Part shown: one piece after another, positions 1 through 12,653 of the stretch
Position numbering within the stretch: position 1 is the stretch's first letter
How the letters are laid out: every line of letters starts with the position of its first letter
DNA from: Apostichopus japonicus
Taxonomy: Eukaryota > Echinodermata > Holothuroidea > Aspidochirotida > Stichopodidae
Assembly: GCF_037975245.1 (NCBI RefSeq)
Contig: NC_092564.1
Location: 15,770,984-15,834,983 of the forward strand
Reading direction: 5' to 3'
Length of the DNA stretch: 64,000 nucleotides
Made by a program: the position numbers and the translations under genes
The notes under the pieces: generated by a model
What the model was told of the DNA's origin: nothing
What the model saw: the letters and a program-made list of their open reading frames with translations, nothing else
The model's database searches: none

Positions 1-853
1 CTTCGGGTTTCTTCTCGAGAATCACGTGACCTGTCTTCGGCCAATGAAACTGCACGAAACCAAAATAAATAAATATATAACGATTATAAATTAAATGCTG
101 AACATCTCAATTAGAAGAAAACTAGTAAAACGGTTTTCTCCAAAAATTGATTAACAAAGAATATAGCATATGAACGAAGAATCATCCGTTCCCAATTCCT
201 CACTACTATTGCACTCTTAGTTTGTATTCACTGTGATGCTCTATTTTGGTCCCCACTTTGCATATCTGACCTGGGTCGAAATCAAATTGTTATAATAACC
301 TGGACTAGTCTGAAAGTATACACAATAGAGAGTATATGTATTAAATATTGCTGGAAGGGTTTGGTTATTTAAATGTGTGATGGGATACAGGTTACAAAAT
401 TTGGGTCGAATTGGTGAACATTTGCCAAATGAACATCAATGTTTCCTTGCGTTTCTTAAATCCAGATGGCTGTTGATCCCTCGCGTTTGTTGCTGTTGTC
501 TGTAGTGATGTTTAGCACATTAGACTACTCTAAAGTTACACTCAAACATTAAGCAAAAAAAAAAAAACGACCAATGACTGTAGTTACAACACTGGTCGGA
601 AAGTTCACGGAAATTAAACTCCTTCGCGCCTTGTTACTCTGCGTTACCGTACGCAACTATCACGCATAGGAGAGTACCAGGTTTATTATGGAGGGAGGGA
701 AAGGGGGGGGGGTCGGTACTCTAAAGAACAGCGATACGTAATTGTTTAACTCAGGCTAGTTATCAGAGAGTATAAAGCAGGGAAACGATTAACCTCAATA
801 ATCTGAGGTTGCAGAGGAAATAAATATTGAAAAAAACTGTCTGAATTTCTTAC
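1..853. other. No exon identified; probable intron of the left-hand gene
   Basis: I see no convincing coding segment here. The stretch lies downstream, in minus-strand sense, of the exon at 854-1081, whose 5' splice site opens into it, so it is most simply an intron of that gene. It contains an A-run near 555 and a G-run near 700. Confidence 0.4.
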
Positions 854-1081
854 CTCGTGGTTAGTTTTATAGTCGCCTGCGTTGAATGTGATAGTTTCTT
901 TCGATGTTTCATTTTCTTGTACATAAACCACTTGCTGACCCTTTGAGAGTTTGTTCACCATGTCAGTTATCCCTGCGGCAAACGCCCCTTTTCCCGCTTC
1001 CGTCGCATATCGGTTGAGATTAATCTGCACACGACACATAAATTGCACACGAGCCGCAGCATGACGAAACTTTGCCAATGG
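854..1081 (-). CDS. Internal coding exon of an unidentified minus-strand gene (gene continues off the left edge)
   Basis: This is a 76-codon open exon. A clean acceptor (ctctcaacag) lies before CCATTGGCAAAG and a donor (GAG|gtaagaa) after it, with phase 0 on both sides. It encodes a basic, helix-prone stretch (RHAAARVQFMCRVQINLNRY) followed by a more polar segment ending YKTNHE. The phase matches the donor of the exon at 4779-5308, which suggests one gene with a 3.7-kb intron. The helical basic region before a predicted globular part weakly recalls the N-terminus of cyclic-nucleotide-binding-domain proteins (CNBD2-like). That is an impression from pattern only; the binding domain itself would lie outside the window. 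I do not recognise the gene with confidence. Confidence 0.6.
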
Positions 1082-4000
1082 CTGTTGAGAGTAAAAGAAG
1101 ATCACGTCTGTTTCTGATTCACTTTTTATTTTTTTATTTAATTTGGACCTTTTGTGTTGAGTCTGAAATTTATCAGATTGTCTTCAATTTTTCACATTAC
1201 AAATTAGAGATTCACATCATTTTTTCATATTCAGAGTTCCCTCTTTCCTTATATATACCCTGCACGCATGTGTACATTGTATAATTCCGTGTATGGTACA
1301 TAACGTAGTTGAATCCCCACCTCACCCCCCCCCCCCCCAACACGTGGAATTTGAGCATTTGTCCCTGAATCGAGTTCTGGGTTTTTGTCAAATGAGTCGG
1401 TACATGACAGCCCCCTCCCTAAACCCTTTCATCACTTTCTCCATTCCATCACCCCTTGTTTTATCAATCACGCCTACAGCTGATCTAAAGTTAATCAGCC
1501 GATGTTCTGTAAAAGTCATAGTTACGGAGAGTCAAATGTTCCATAAATGTCGAAAAAGTGAAGAGTCATGCTTATGTTGAATTTGACATGATGATGGACG
1601 TAATGACATATTGTATTTTGTTTCGACATGTTCATACGGAATTGTCACATGTTGATATGAAATTGGACATAAATATATATATATTAACTTTGACAATTCA
1701 CTTTCTTTTTCGACATTTATGGAACGTTTGGCTCTCCGTAGAAAGTATTGGTACTTACATTCTGGTATTTCTTATCGCTCCTATTTTCTTGGCCTCTCTC
1801 CTTTAGTGATAAAAAAAATATATATTTATATATTCAAAATAACGTAATGTTATTATATGAGACAGGGAGAATGGAGTGGATGTGAGCATTTGATATATTT
1901 ATACACATATAATATAGTACACATAATATTTTGATTTGATTTTAAGGTGGGAGGGGCTATTAAACAAAATGGTGCTATATTTTACAACTTTAGAAACAAT
2001 GTTGCGGAATTTTCGACTGCTTAGTTTGTACCCCACATAAATGTTATATAGTTATACACTGTACACTAGGATTTTGTTATTGTAATATTCTGTCCACCAG
2101 GGTTGGGGGGGGGGTACTGACCCCCGGAATTTTTTCTGGGGAGGAGGAATAACCCAGATGTATACGTGATATCGCCCCTAGTCCAGCAATGACACCTTTA
2201 GAGCCGACTCCGGTTCTTTATGACGTAATCGTTCAAGTAGCCAGGACATACTCTTTGTATATTATTCAGCAAACCACACGAAAAGTAAACATGTGCAGGT
2301 GAGTATATATGTGACGTCATCATACTACAACGTGTGAGATTTTACTGTTTGATAAGAGAAAAGAAAAAAAAGACCAGTCCCGATCAATGCTTTACTTGGA
2401 AAGAAAAATGTAACTTCCACAAACGGTGGGCTATACCAATCAATTATATCTTCGCGAAACCAGTTCTTTAATCGATCTCTTTAATTTCTATCCCTTAAAT
2501 ACTTTTAAGTAGTTTAAAAAATTAAATCGATACAAAGCATAAAGAAGGATTACCGACTCTTTTACTTCAAAGGTACCTCTAATCAGGGCCCTCGAGTTTG
2601 CCTTAATGTATTTATGTATAGCTATATGTCAAGTATCGCTGTAGTGGTATTGTTATGTCATGACAGAAGCATCTAAAGAGATTGATGACTGTCAGACAAT
2701 AAGGCCCGTAAATGTTCAAGACAATACACACAACAAAAACCATTAGCGAGCCTGCAATGCATGTTGGGACCTTGCTTGTGATGTAGCATGTCAGTCGCTT
2801 AAGTATCACTAGCTGAGAAACGCCACTTTGCACTCCACCTTCCCCCACCCTCTCTCTCTCTCTTTACTTTCATTCCTCTCAGTCACACGAGACAAAATCA
2901 GGCAGCCCAACAGACCCTCCCTAGCAACCGTTCCACCCTCCTAACGAAAATATTTTCCTTTTTTAAACATAAGTTATATTTCATCTACTACACTCTTATT
3001 TATGTACCGGCCATTTCCCACATAAGAACCACTTTCTATGGTTCGAACAGGATCACTCCTATAACATTCGTAGTCGTTAAGAAGCAGCCTTTTGCTTCCA
3101 GTCGACAATTTTAATCTATCAAACCTATCAATTTTTACACCAAATAAAAATTTGAATTGATTTTAAAGTAAAGACAACCTGTCATATTGTTCATCAAATT
3201 AAAGTTAATATCAGCAAGGAATAAATGATTCCATTCTGTTGTGGTCCAGACCATATGTGAATTTCTGAATATGTGAATTTTTAATGTGAATTTCAATCAC
3301 TGCACGTTAATGCAAACACAAACCGGTAAGTTTTATGGTCAACATGTATTACTTCACTATACGCATACTAATGTATATAGAGTCACACTCCTGTTTCTAC
3401 GTTGCCATGGCATTTTAGCAACGAAACAATTATCAAAATCAACTAAGCAAAGAGTGCAACTTATGCTTTTCCTTCAGCGCAGAACCCCACCCCCCACCCC
3501 CTACCCAAACAATATGCAACATGACCGAGAGATTGTGATATTATCCATGGCTAAGCCGCCCCCCCCCCTTTTCAAAGGCTCCTTTGTTCTTATTTACCCT
3601 TACGACAATATACATTAGAACTGTACATATCTAGCCTGACACAATGAAGACAAAGTGTCATGCTCTACGCTATATCTTGTATGTAAAATACCCTTCTTGG
3701 TATTATCGGTATGAACATGTCACAGATTAAATATTTAATTTATCTAAAACATATATATTTCTCCCGTAAGAAAACATTCTAGTAGAGATTTTGTTTATCA
3801 TTGTACACGGAGTGTAAAATCCGTAGCATATTTTAAAATTGATTCAATTTATCTTTTACAATCTTTTACATTTATGACTGTAAACAAATAACATGATTTT
3901 ATGAAATTATCAAAGTATCAAGCTGCAATGGGGATTTTCGAGGTTTCAAATTGAACGATTTTCTAAGGAATTCAATACTAATCTATGTTATGTTTTGTGA

Positions 4001-4778
4001 TATATGCATTCCTTTAAATGAAGCATACGACAATGGAATAACATATGAAGACAACATGAATGTGATTCAATCCAATCCCGTTGTCTTAAAGCCAACAACT
4101 AATTGCTGAAGTCTAATTATATACGCTAAGGCATTGCGATAGACCCATGCATGCTATTGGTCTCAGCAAAGGAATGAAAATGAAAGAAGTTCATACAGAA
4201 AATAAGTAAAGATATTCGAGTCCAGTATAATTATTTCCTCAACATAGGTGCAATTAAAACCAAATTGGTCACCGAGGGTCGTGAATTCAGCTGTTTATTC
4301 ATCGACACCTTTAAATTATTTTACCTAATAATAAGAGATTTTTAATTGTCAGATTTTTGTTATCCTGCTCAATGGGTAAGAATAATTATTTCTTTTTAAG
4401 GGTATTAAAAATTAAACCCACAGTTGTTGGACGATACAAACTAGTAATTACATTATCGATGTAAGACCTTTTCTTTGATTTAAATTTCAGTAATATCTAT
4501 AAGCGCTGCTTGTGGTTACAAGACCATCAGTATTCGCCCCCAATTCATAGCTTGCTAAAGAAAAAAATGCTACAAGTTTTCAAGAGTAATTCTTGGAATT
4601 ATCTGAATTTTTATAATTATTCATTGACATCGAGGAATGTCTCATAGAGAGGCAGAATGGCTTTGAGGGTCGTAGTAAATGTTTATTGAAGTATGTGTGA
4701 CCATTATTAGACAATCTAGCATATTCAGCAACCCTGATGCCATTTAAAGTCTAATTTAAAGAAAATATATATACATAC
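1082..4778. other. Probable intron between the two left-hand exons
   Basis: This stretch is AT-rich and non-coding in appearance. It contains a MITE (1523-1740), C- or G-homopolymer tracts near 1329, 2105 and 3560, and a short CT microsatellite near 2850. No further exon with compatible splice sites was found, but a small exon could be missed. Confidence 0.4.
1523..1740. mobile_element. MITE with ~40-bp terminal inverted repeats and TA target duplication
   Basis: The left end begins TACGGAGAGTCAAATGTTCC and continues through ATAAATGTCGAAAAAG. The right end is its reverse complement with a few mismatches, ending GGCTCTCCGTA. The inverted repeats are about 40 bp, the interior is AT-rich with no coding capacity, and TA flanks both ends. 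These are the hallmarks of a non-autonomous Tc1/mariner-type element. The family assignment is inferred from the TA duplication only. Confidence 0.8.
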
Positions 4779-5308
4779 TGATCTATCCGAATCCGTGTCT
4801 TCCCCTTTGAGATTTTCTCCTCGCTCAAGAAGACTCTCATCTCGCTGACTTTCATCAATTTCCACTTCTTTGATTAAAATAGTCTCTGATTCCTCGAAAT
4901 CCTTTAATTCGATATTAGTATTTTCCATGTTGTTATAGTTTCTTAAACTATCACGATTTTCGCCATTGCTGCTCAATCCCACCACGCTTGCTGCAGTATA
5001 GGTATTGTCTTATCCTTATCTAACTTGTAATTGAACGCAAGCTCCGTCGCTGCAGAGGTATTTTGACTAATTTTGTTGACTATTCCGTCTGTCATATAAA
5101 TACAAGTATCTTCGTTTGACAATAAACCTTCATTTAACGTTCCGTTTGTTTTCAGACCAAACATATCATTACTTATAGACTGTTTACACTGGTTTTGGTG
5201 GTCGTGTTGTACATCGCCTAGGTGTCGTCTGGGTGTTTCTAAATCTACAACCTCCATCGAATGGTCCAAAGTCTGATGATCAACGGTAGCCATGGTAAGG
5301 GCCGTCAT
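4779..5308 (-). CDS. N-terminal coding exon of the unidentified left-hand gene, with apparent frameshift
   Basis: An ATG at 5308 (alternatively 5293, five codons later) opens a frame of about 110 codons rich in D, E, N, Q, S and T, ending in TGA at 4973-4975. A second minus-strand frame is closed upstream by TAA codons near 5010 and then open from there to 4779. It has the same acidic, disordered composition (for example KDFEESETILIKEVEIDESQ) and ends in a good donor (TCA|gtatgt), phase 0, matching the exon at 854-1081. The two frames exchange within about 45 bases. The simplest reading is one exon for a disordered N-terminal tail carrying a single indel, either an assembly error or a real allele. 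Alternatively the first frame is a short separate ORF. I do not recognise the protein. Confidence 0.45.
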
Positions 5309-8300
5309 AATCACCAAAAGGAGATTAAAACTCAAATAATACACTATCCACACGGATTGATTGCACAAAATGCCATAAGGTTTATTAAATCTATACCGGT
5401 TGTGCTATATTGATCTTCTTCTTAGATTTAAGGCTAGGCAAGATCAGAACAAATGAAAATGTTATTGTTTTAAATCATTTTTATGTTCACAAGTTTCCGC
5501 TTTCAGATATTCAGTTGCCCAAAAAGCAGTGTACTTTTCAGCGCGTTAAAGTTGGCATTTTGAAATATCCATTATAAGGATATACACCGCCTTATACTCC
5601 ATAGAAACAATATCGACTCGAAACTGATATTTCAAGATCCATTCACTCACAATTAACCTAAAAGAACAGTCCAGATACGAAAAGCAAACAGTCGATGAGA
5701 AACATTGACGTGAACAGTTCCTACATGTATGTCAATACTCGTATGCGTCCTTCCAAAACTAGAATAGCCATAGTTACGCGAATTGTAAAACCAAAGAAGT
5801 GTTACTTTATCTACAGTGTAAAAGCAGACTATATACTCACTACAAAAAAAAAGCATTGGCACCCTGCATGCATTAGATAAAATCACTGGCCAATATCGAT
5901 AGTATTGATTTTCTTCGGTCATTAATAAACTTTTCATCTTTTCCAATAGCACAAATCATAAATCTGTACGTTAAACATTTAAAGACAGCCAACCGTGGAA
6001 GAAAAAAATGTTGTCAAATCAGGAAAGCAAGTACCGAAAATCCGTACCTAAGTCGGTATTTAAAGACGGTACTTGATGCTCTTAATAACATGTAAACCAT
6101 ACTTGATGGTACTTCCATGGTACTCGAAGTAAGCCTATTACTTGTGTATTCGGTCTCTCCCAGGGTTGCACAACTAATCGATGGCAGTAGACTACCTTTG
6201 TTGTGGGTATCATAAGAGAAAAATCAATATTAACGGGATGGCAGATTTTAGCCTGCCCATAACATACCAAAGATTCTTTTATTCTCTTCACCCGAGAACC
6301 ATATACGGCTAATACATGGCTATAAATATATGACCATAAGTACTAGGGTTTTAAGGTCTATACACAGATTGGACACTTGCAAGGGGACCACGTCCCTGTC
6401 AGAACTGGATATATATATAGGCCTCTTAAAGATCACTAGAAATTATACTTTGAAGTAACCGAGGTTAAAACAGCTGGGAGATTGTTTAATAACAAAAAAA
6501 TATCCACTATACGTGGGGTGGCGTCTTCGTGGGGGGTCATTATTGCAGAACTTTCTTACACACTGAGTCAGCTAGTCGTGAATATATATAGGATTCTTTT
6601 AGCCCGCTGTAGTGGTTTCTTCAAGAGTGAAATCGTATTGTGCGTGCAGCACATGTATTAATCGATATAGTAAACGCCGAAAGGTTTTGAAGGTCGAAAT
6701 AAACGTCTTTAATGGCAACCAAACAGTTAGTGACGAAGCGTTGTACTCACGCCCAGGGACGTCGAGGGCCCATTTCGGGCCCGGGTACAATAAAGTCACA
6801 AGTAACTCTTTTAGAAGCATTATTAAATTCGTGATAATTACATGTGTCTGCATGAAACTGTTTGTGAAAAACAGAATACATTATTCTTTACCCCATATTT
6901 GCCCTGTCCCCGATTCCTCATTCATAAGGCTTGAGCACGCGTCATTTTTATATATGTTATTGTCATCTTTAATGAGGGTAGTCCTGCTCAGTGCAGAAGC
7001 ACTGCTTTCCATATGAGCCCTCATTGGGGCTACGAAGTATAATGCGTAATACATTTGATGTGACGTAGAAAGATATATAATGTTTTACTCTTTATGTGTC
7101 TTGTGCATGCGCAGTGTCGTGACGTCATGAAAGTAGATGTAGTTAACATTTTAAGTGTTGTTACTGGAAACGATTTCTGTTGTTGATTATCGTATTAGAA
7201 GCTTCAATATATGCCCATTTTCCCTACAAGACACTGAGAACACTGAGAAATTCCGTCAATGGTATGATATTAAATTTTCTAAAAACGGTGGAATAACATA
7301 TTTCTACAGCTGTTTGGATATTTCCTCGGGATAGGTGTATTTTTATCAGAAACATTTCTGGGTTGTAGATCACAAGCCTCCTTTACCGAATTATTAGGCC
7401 TAGCCTAGGTCTCGAGGGTGACGTATTGAAACAAACCATTTCTTCCTGAGCCCGTTTTTGTCTTCTGAAAATTCTCATTTTCTGGCCCCAACTTTTCCAG
7501 ATCCCAGATGATAATCTCAGAAGGTGTTCCGGGGGCAGTGTTTTTGAGGTTGAACTTTTAGCAGAGCTGTACCGTGAGCTCCTTGTAGATGATCCCGGGG
7601 AGGGTGTAGTACCAGTTGATGTAACAGCATGTTGAGGAGACGAGCAAGGTCTTCTTCTTCCAATATACCGGTCAGTACATCTATCTACAATGAATGTGAA
7701 ATATCGTTATTAACTTATAAGTTGTAAACAGTGACTGTACTTTACAATAGATTACAAATTAGCGCCATTTTACACAGCTTCCGACACCGGTAGGGGGTAG
7801 GCGGGGAGGGGTGGAGCAGGGTGTTGTTCCATAACAACTCCCTGGGTGGAGGTCCCAATAACTTTACTCTGGCGTGCAGTCGTCACTGAGCAATGGTATA
7901 ACTCCTAAAACATGATTTCGATTTTATAGCTTGCAACTTTTGCTTTTCCAACATTTTATATCTAAATTTCGATTTTGTATCTCAATATTAACTTTATATG
8001 TTAATATATAACTTTACACTGTATATTATCTGAAATTTTGTGAACACCTTTATCTCAAAATTTCTACTACGTTCTCAAGCATTTACAACGAAATTATCAG
8101 TTGGAATTGAAAAGACTTTTTTCAAATCCACAATGGATTTTTTAACCCGAACAAGTTAGAGTATTTATCTTATTTATCTTATTTTGTTGAAATTTCAGGA
8201 TTTTTTTTTGTCAAACAAAATTTCAACCTTGTTTTGTCGAAATTTCAACGTTGTATGATAAACTTTGGAATTGTTTAACTGTCAAATAAACTTTCAAATT

Positions 8301-8693
8301 AACTGTTGAGATTGCAGCGAAAATTGTTAGTGATTTTGTTCGTCTTTTTGTCGAAATTTCGTGGAAAACTATACATGCGATGGATGGATTATGATACATA
8401 TGAAACCAAAAAATATATCATGATCTTTGACGGACTGAAACTCTTTTCATTCACGTTAAGGACCTTGCTGAATAAACTAGCAACATCCCCATTTCGTCAC
8501 TTTGAAAGGTGAGAGGAAAGTTGTCCCCCTCTGTCCCTTGCTCCTGTATCTGCGACTATATATGTCGTCATTCTTGCAGCTGATTCTGAATAAAGTTTTA
8601 ATTACCAATTTGCCTTACGTTGCACCACTATCAATTCCGATAGTCAACTTGCAAAAAGTCCCCTCCCTTTTTAACAGTATACATCGTGCCCTT
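5309..8693. other. Intergenic region, no gene recognised
   Basis: Short open frames here have no recognisable protein features, no consistent splice sites and biased, low-complexity composition. The region may include the promoter of the left-hand minus-strand gene near 5.3-5.6 kb, but I see no diagnostic element. One TAGGCCTA octamer occurs at 7395. Confidence 0.5.
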
Positions 8694-9111
8694 ATGGAAA
8701 GCCGTTTTAACATTTAATAAGGAATTTCAGATATCTCGAAATAATTTCAGATATCTCAAATTAAATTACAGATATCTCCAGTTTATTTAAGATATCTACA
8801 AATAATTGCAGATATCTTAAAATCAATTTCAGATATCTCGAAATACCAGGGAATTTCAGATATCTGAAATTGAATTCGAGATATCTCGAATTCAATTTCA
8901 GATATCTCGATTTCAATTTCGGATATCTCGAATTCAATTTCAGATATCTGAAATAGAATTTTGGATATCTCGAATTCAATTTCAGATATCTCGAATTCAA
9001 TTTCAGATATCTGAAATAGAATTTTAGATATCTCGAATTCAATTTCAGATATCTCGAATTCAATTACAGATATCTGAAATTTCCCGATTAAATGTTAAAA
9101 TGGCTTTCCAT
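8694..9111. mobile_element. Foldback element 1, filled with GATATC-centred tandem repeats
   Basis: The left end ATGGAAAGCCGTTTTAACAT is repeated inverted at the right end (ATGTTAAAATGGCTTTCCAT) with one mismatch. The interior is about 20 tandem, partly inverted copies of a ~20-base unit containing AGATATCTCGAATTCAATTTC, itself built on the palindrome AGATATCT. There is no coding capacity: an open frame across it encodes only a meaningless repeating SRYLKLN-type peptide. It resembles non-autonomous foldback or MITE elements with internal satellite expansion. Confidence 0.75.
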
Positions 9112-9115
9112 ACGT

Positions 9116-9577
9116 GCCATTTTAACATTTAATCGGAAATTTATGCATATGCATTTCAGATATCTCGAATTCAATTGCAGATATCTCGAATTAAATTTCA
9201 GATATCTCAAATTAGAATTGCAGATATCTTGAATTCAATTTCAGATATCTCGAATTAAATTTCAGATATCTCGAATTAAATTTCAGATATCTGAAATAGA
9301 ATTTGAGATATCTCGAATTCAATTTCGGATATCTCGAATTCAATTTCAGATATCTCGAATTGAATTTCAGATATCTGAATTAGAATTTCAGATATCTCGA
9401 AATCTATTTTAGATATCTCGAATTCAATTTCAGATATCTCGAATTCAATTTCAGATATCTGAATTAGAATTTCAGATATCTCGAAATCTATTTAAGATAT
9501 CTCGAATTCAATTTCAGATATCTGAAATAAGAAACAATTTCAGATATCTAAAATTCCCGATTAAATGTTAAAATGGC
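9116..9577. mobile_element. Foldback element 2, same family, adjacent
   Basis: The left end GCCATTTTAACATTTAATCG is inverted at the right end (GATTAAATGTTAAAATGGC). The interior is again an array of AGATATCT-centred ~20-base units. It abuts element 1 with only four bases between, in a head-to-head arrangement. The pair may therefore be one composite element (8694-9582) whose outer ends are GGAAAGCC and GGCTTTCC and which contains a central junction of two inverted ends. Confidence 0.7.
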
Positions 9578-9589
9578 TTTCCCTATGCC

Positions 9590-12500
9590 CTCTCCATGCA
9601 TTGTACGCTGTTACGAATGTCTGTTTACATACGGTATATACAATTGGCACCTTGGATAATTAATTAGCTATCGTTACTGGAATACAATGCGATTCGTATA
9701 ACTCTGTTTTGCGATTCCGATTCGAATCTCCAACATTTTGTTATCCTCATATTACATCTTGGAATTGTAGACGAGTGCGGGAAACACAGAGGTCTTGTTC
9801 TTGTTCTCGTTTTCTTAATTCTTTTTTACTCTCCCGTCCATGGATATAAGACCAATCTGAATTTGGTAAGAATTTTGAGACCGACTTCACATCGATTGAG
9901 ACCCGCCTTTTGATTTTCACTGGGGGAAAGGTGACACCCCATCCCACCTCTCCCGTATGTATACCCCTCTCTATTAGGGGCAATAGTTCAGAATCACTTG
10001 AGTATTCTATCCATGTTTGATCATTATTAATCTTGACCAACATTGACAATAATCACGACTTTCTACCATGTCATTAGAGAGAGGAGGTGAGAGGGGATGG
10101 GAAAGGGAAGGGTAGGGAAAGGTGAGGGAAGGGAGGAGAAGGGAGGGAGTGGGGCAGTAGTGAAGGATGCAGAGTCTCTATTTTTTTTCGAAGGGGACGG
10201 CAATTGCTTGGCCGTCATTTCTTAAAGAATAACCACCTAAATCGTTAGGTTGCAAAGCGGGAACAATAGAATTTTGCGGATTAATTGGCAGAATTGTCTT
10301 CACTGAATGTTTCTTTTTCTTACCTTATTTTCAATAAGGCTAGGTGGTTCGTCGCCCTGACTTTGAATCACGTGGTTTAAAGCGATTTCGTGTCTCAGCT
10401 TAAATAATTCACATGCAATGGACCGGTACTATCATCTGCGAGTAAGTAGAAGGGTGGGCTTAATTTGGACAACCCCCTCCTCCCCCCCCCCCACGAATTA
10501 AGAAACACAATGTCAACACCAGACTCCTATCCTCTCACTGAACACGGATAGATATGAAGTACGTACCATTTATTTTTGTTACTTACTTGCATTTGTAGAG
10601 CTACTGTTCCCGGACAGTCGTATGCTTGTATGTGATTGGTCCATTTTACTTTCAACTTGCTAAACGAAGGCCCGCACCTATAGCAATTGGTAGTGAACTT
10701 CACAACGTTTTATCAGCTGGTTATGCGGCTGGTCCAGTTCATATCTATGTATCGACTATGACTTCTCAAAGACTCACAGAAGAGGACTGGGAATAAAACT
10801 CTTCACACCGTCTAACCGTCTGTTCTAAGAACCACATAGGCTACCGTATCGCAGGACTTGCAGGTTGATAGTAGCACACCCTGTAAATTAGACAATGGCA
10901 GTTTTGTTTGGATGTAATTTTCTCGATGGCGGATAATTAACGCACGATAGACTTGATCACTTCAATACTTAACATCTTTGTAGTCTCCATGTTGCCGGTT
11001 GACTTATTGCTGCATTGCCTTATTGTACCCAAGTGTCTAAACAACGTACCACTGAATGCATAGGCAGCCTTGCCCTGATTGTGGTTAACGAACTAAAGAC
11101 AAGTATAGCCTATACTAAAGCTGTCACTTTTTTGCGGGAATGACTACAACACTGCGTATACGTATACACTCAGTGTAACTTAGAATTATTTGCTCTTAAA
11201 CACATCGAACGCGTTTACTGAATGCGCAGTACCCAGATATATATATATATATACGTAATATAAGAGCGCTATACAAAATCTTACGCGTACCGTTGTTAGT
11301 ACTAGTAGGCGTCAGATATGTCAAAATCTGCACTAGACAATTAGCTTCAGTAAAGAGTGTTAAATATCACTAACCAGCCTTGCACATTATGTTTTTATCT
11401 TCAAATTTTGTCCTCTTTTCCTCTGCAACCATATCATTGGAGACGTTCGAACAATAAAGACGAAGAACGATGGCAAGATATATCCAAAGTGTAGACTATA
11501 CACTGCACAGAATGTAGAGAACTGCCCAGTAGGCCTACGTTTTGATATGGACGCCTAAAATGACAACAAAATTAGTTAATTGTTATTGACAAACCAATGT
11601 GTATGACGGTATAGTAAACACTCGAAAATAGATACACGCGCACGCACTGAGGTATTACCTACGTACAACATGCATACAGTTATTGCAGGTATTGCTGTGC
11701 ATGAGCGCTCTTGTATCACCGTATGCATGCGCGCACAAAAGTAGACTAGGCCTATTACGCGATAGCTATACTAATCCCGTGCTTAATTGTGTAAAGCAGA
11801 AGACTGCGTTGGTTGCGCCATGTAGCTTCTGTCAAATAGCAATTTACGTGTGTGAAAAATCCCAATGCAAAGAATAAACCTGTCTAAACATAAGTAGCTG
11901 AATATGCTTATGGCAGTTTATGTATGCTACCTGTTGGAAAACACCAAACTGTCTTCACTTATGAACAAGGAAAAATAAACAAACAATGAAAAAAAGTTGG
12001 CAGTATCGGAATAATGTAATACAAGTCTGAAGACAGTTCAGAGGTAGAAACAAATTCAAAGGTTTCTCAATTTACCCAATTTTTGCACCACATGTAGGCC
12101 TACTTCCTTTCATGCGCTTTAATATGTAGGCCTATGCCACACACAAAAAAACGATCCTGATTGAATGAGAGCACTCAGGCAGTCATGCGGATTGATATAA
12201 CACTTTAAACAATCATCTCGTTGAATATTAAAGTGATATCCGCATTCCAAGTACATAATTACGAACTCCTGATAAAACACAGTAAAATGTGACAAAGCGG
12301 TTAGCTTGTGGGCGCGAAAAAACTTAAGTTCTACTCTTTTTTTAAACACACTGATGTGATGGTGTATTTCATCCTGACATAGTTAATGCAAAACGTATAT
12401 TATCTCTCTTTATGCAACTAAAGACCGTCAGAAAATCGATTCGACTCTCGGATTTAGAAGTTGATATTGAATACTTAGAAATGCATGCCGATTTGTGAAT

Positions 12501-12653
12501 GAGCATCAGTCATATTCCCAGGTCAGTATGAAATTACAATTCAAGGGAACTCGTATAAATGGTGTGCTACCTGGAATACGGGCGTACTGCTATCAGCTGA
12601 TTCACGAATACTGCTCGCACTGCAAGTCAGAAGGCCATACAATAAACCTAAGC
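9590..12653. other. Intergenic region upstream of FAHD1, no gene recognised
   Basis: This holds a GGGA-rich purine tract (about 10080-10155), a TA microsatellite near 11238 and four TAGGCCTA octamers at 11530-12127. A 97-codon minus-strand ORF (about 9747-10043) has no recognisable domain or supporting splice signals and is not called. The FAHD1 promoter should lie near the right end, but no canonical TATA element is evident. Confidence 0.5.

Noticed and set aside
8761-9063. Open frame encoding a repetitive SRYLKLN-type protein
   Set aside because: It is an artefact of reading the tandem repeat in one frame; there is no start context or other protein signal.
8761-9560. CRISPR-like array of ~20-bp repeats
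   Set aside because: Units are contiguous, palindromic and present in both orientations, without unique spacers, inside an animal genome. This is a foldback satellite.
9747-10043. 97-codon minus-strand ORF
   Set aside because: It has an ATG and some charged, protein-like stretches but no recognised domain, splice partner or promoter. Transcript evidence would be needed.
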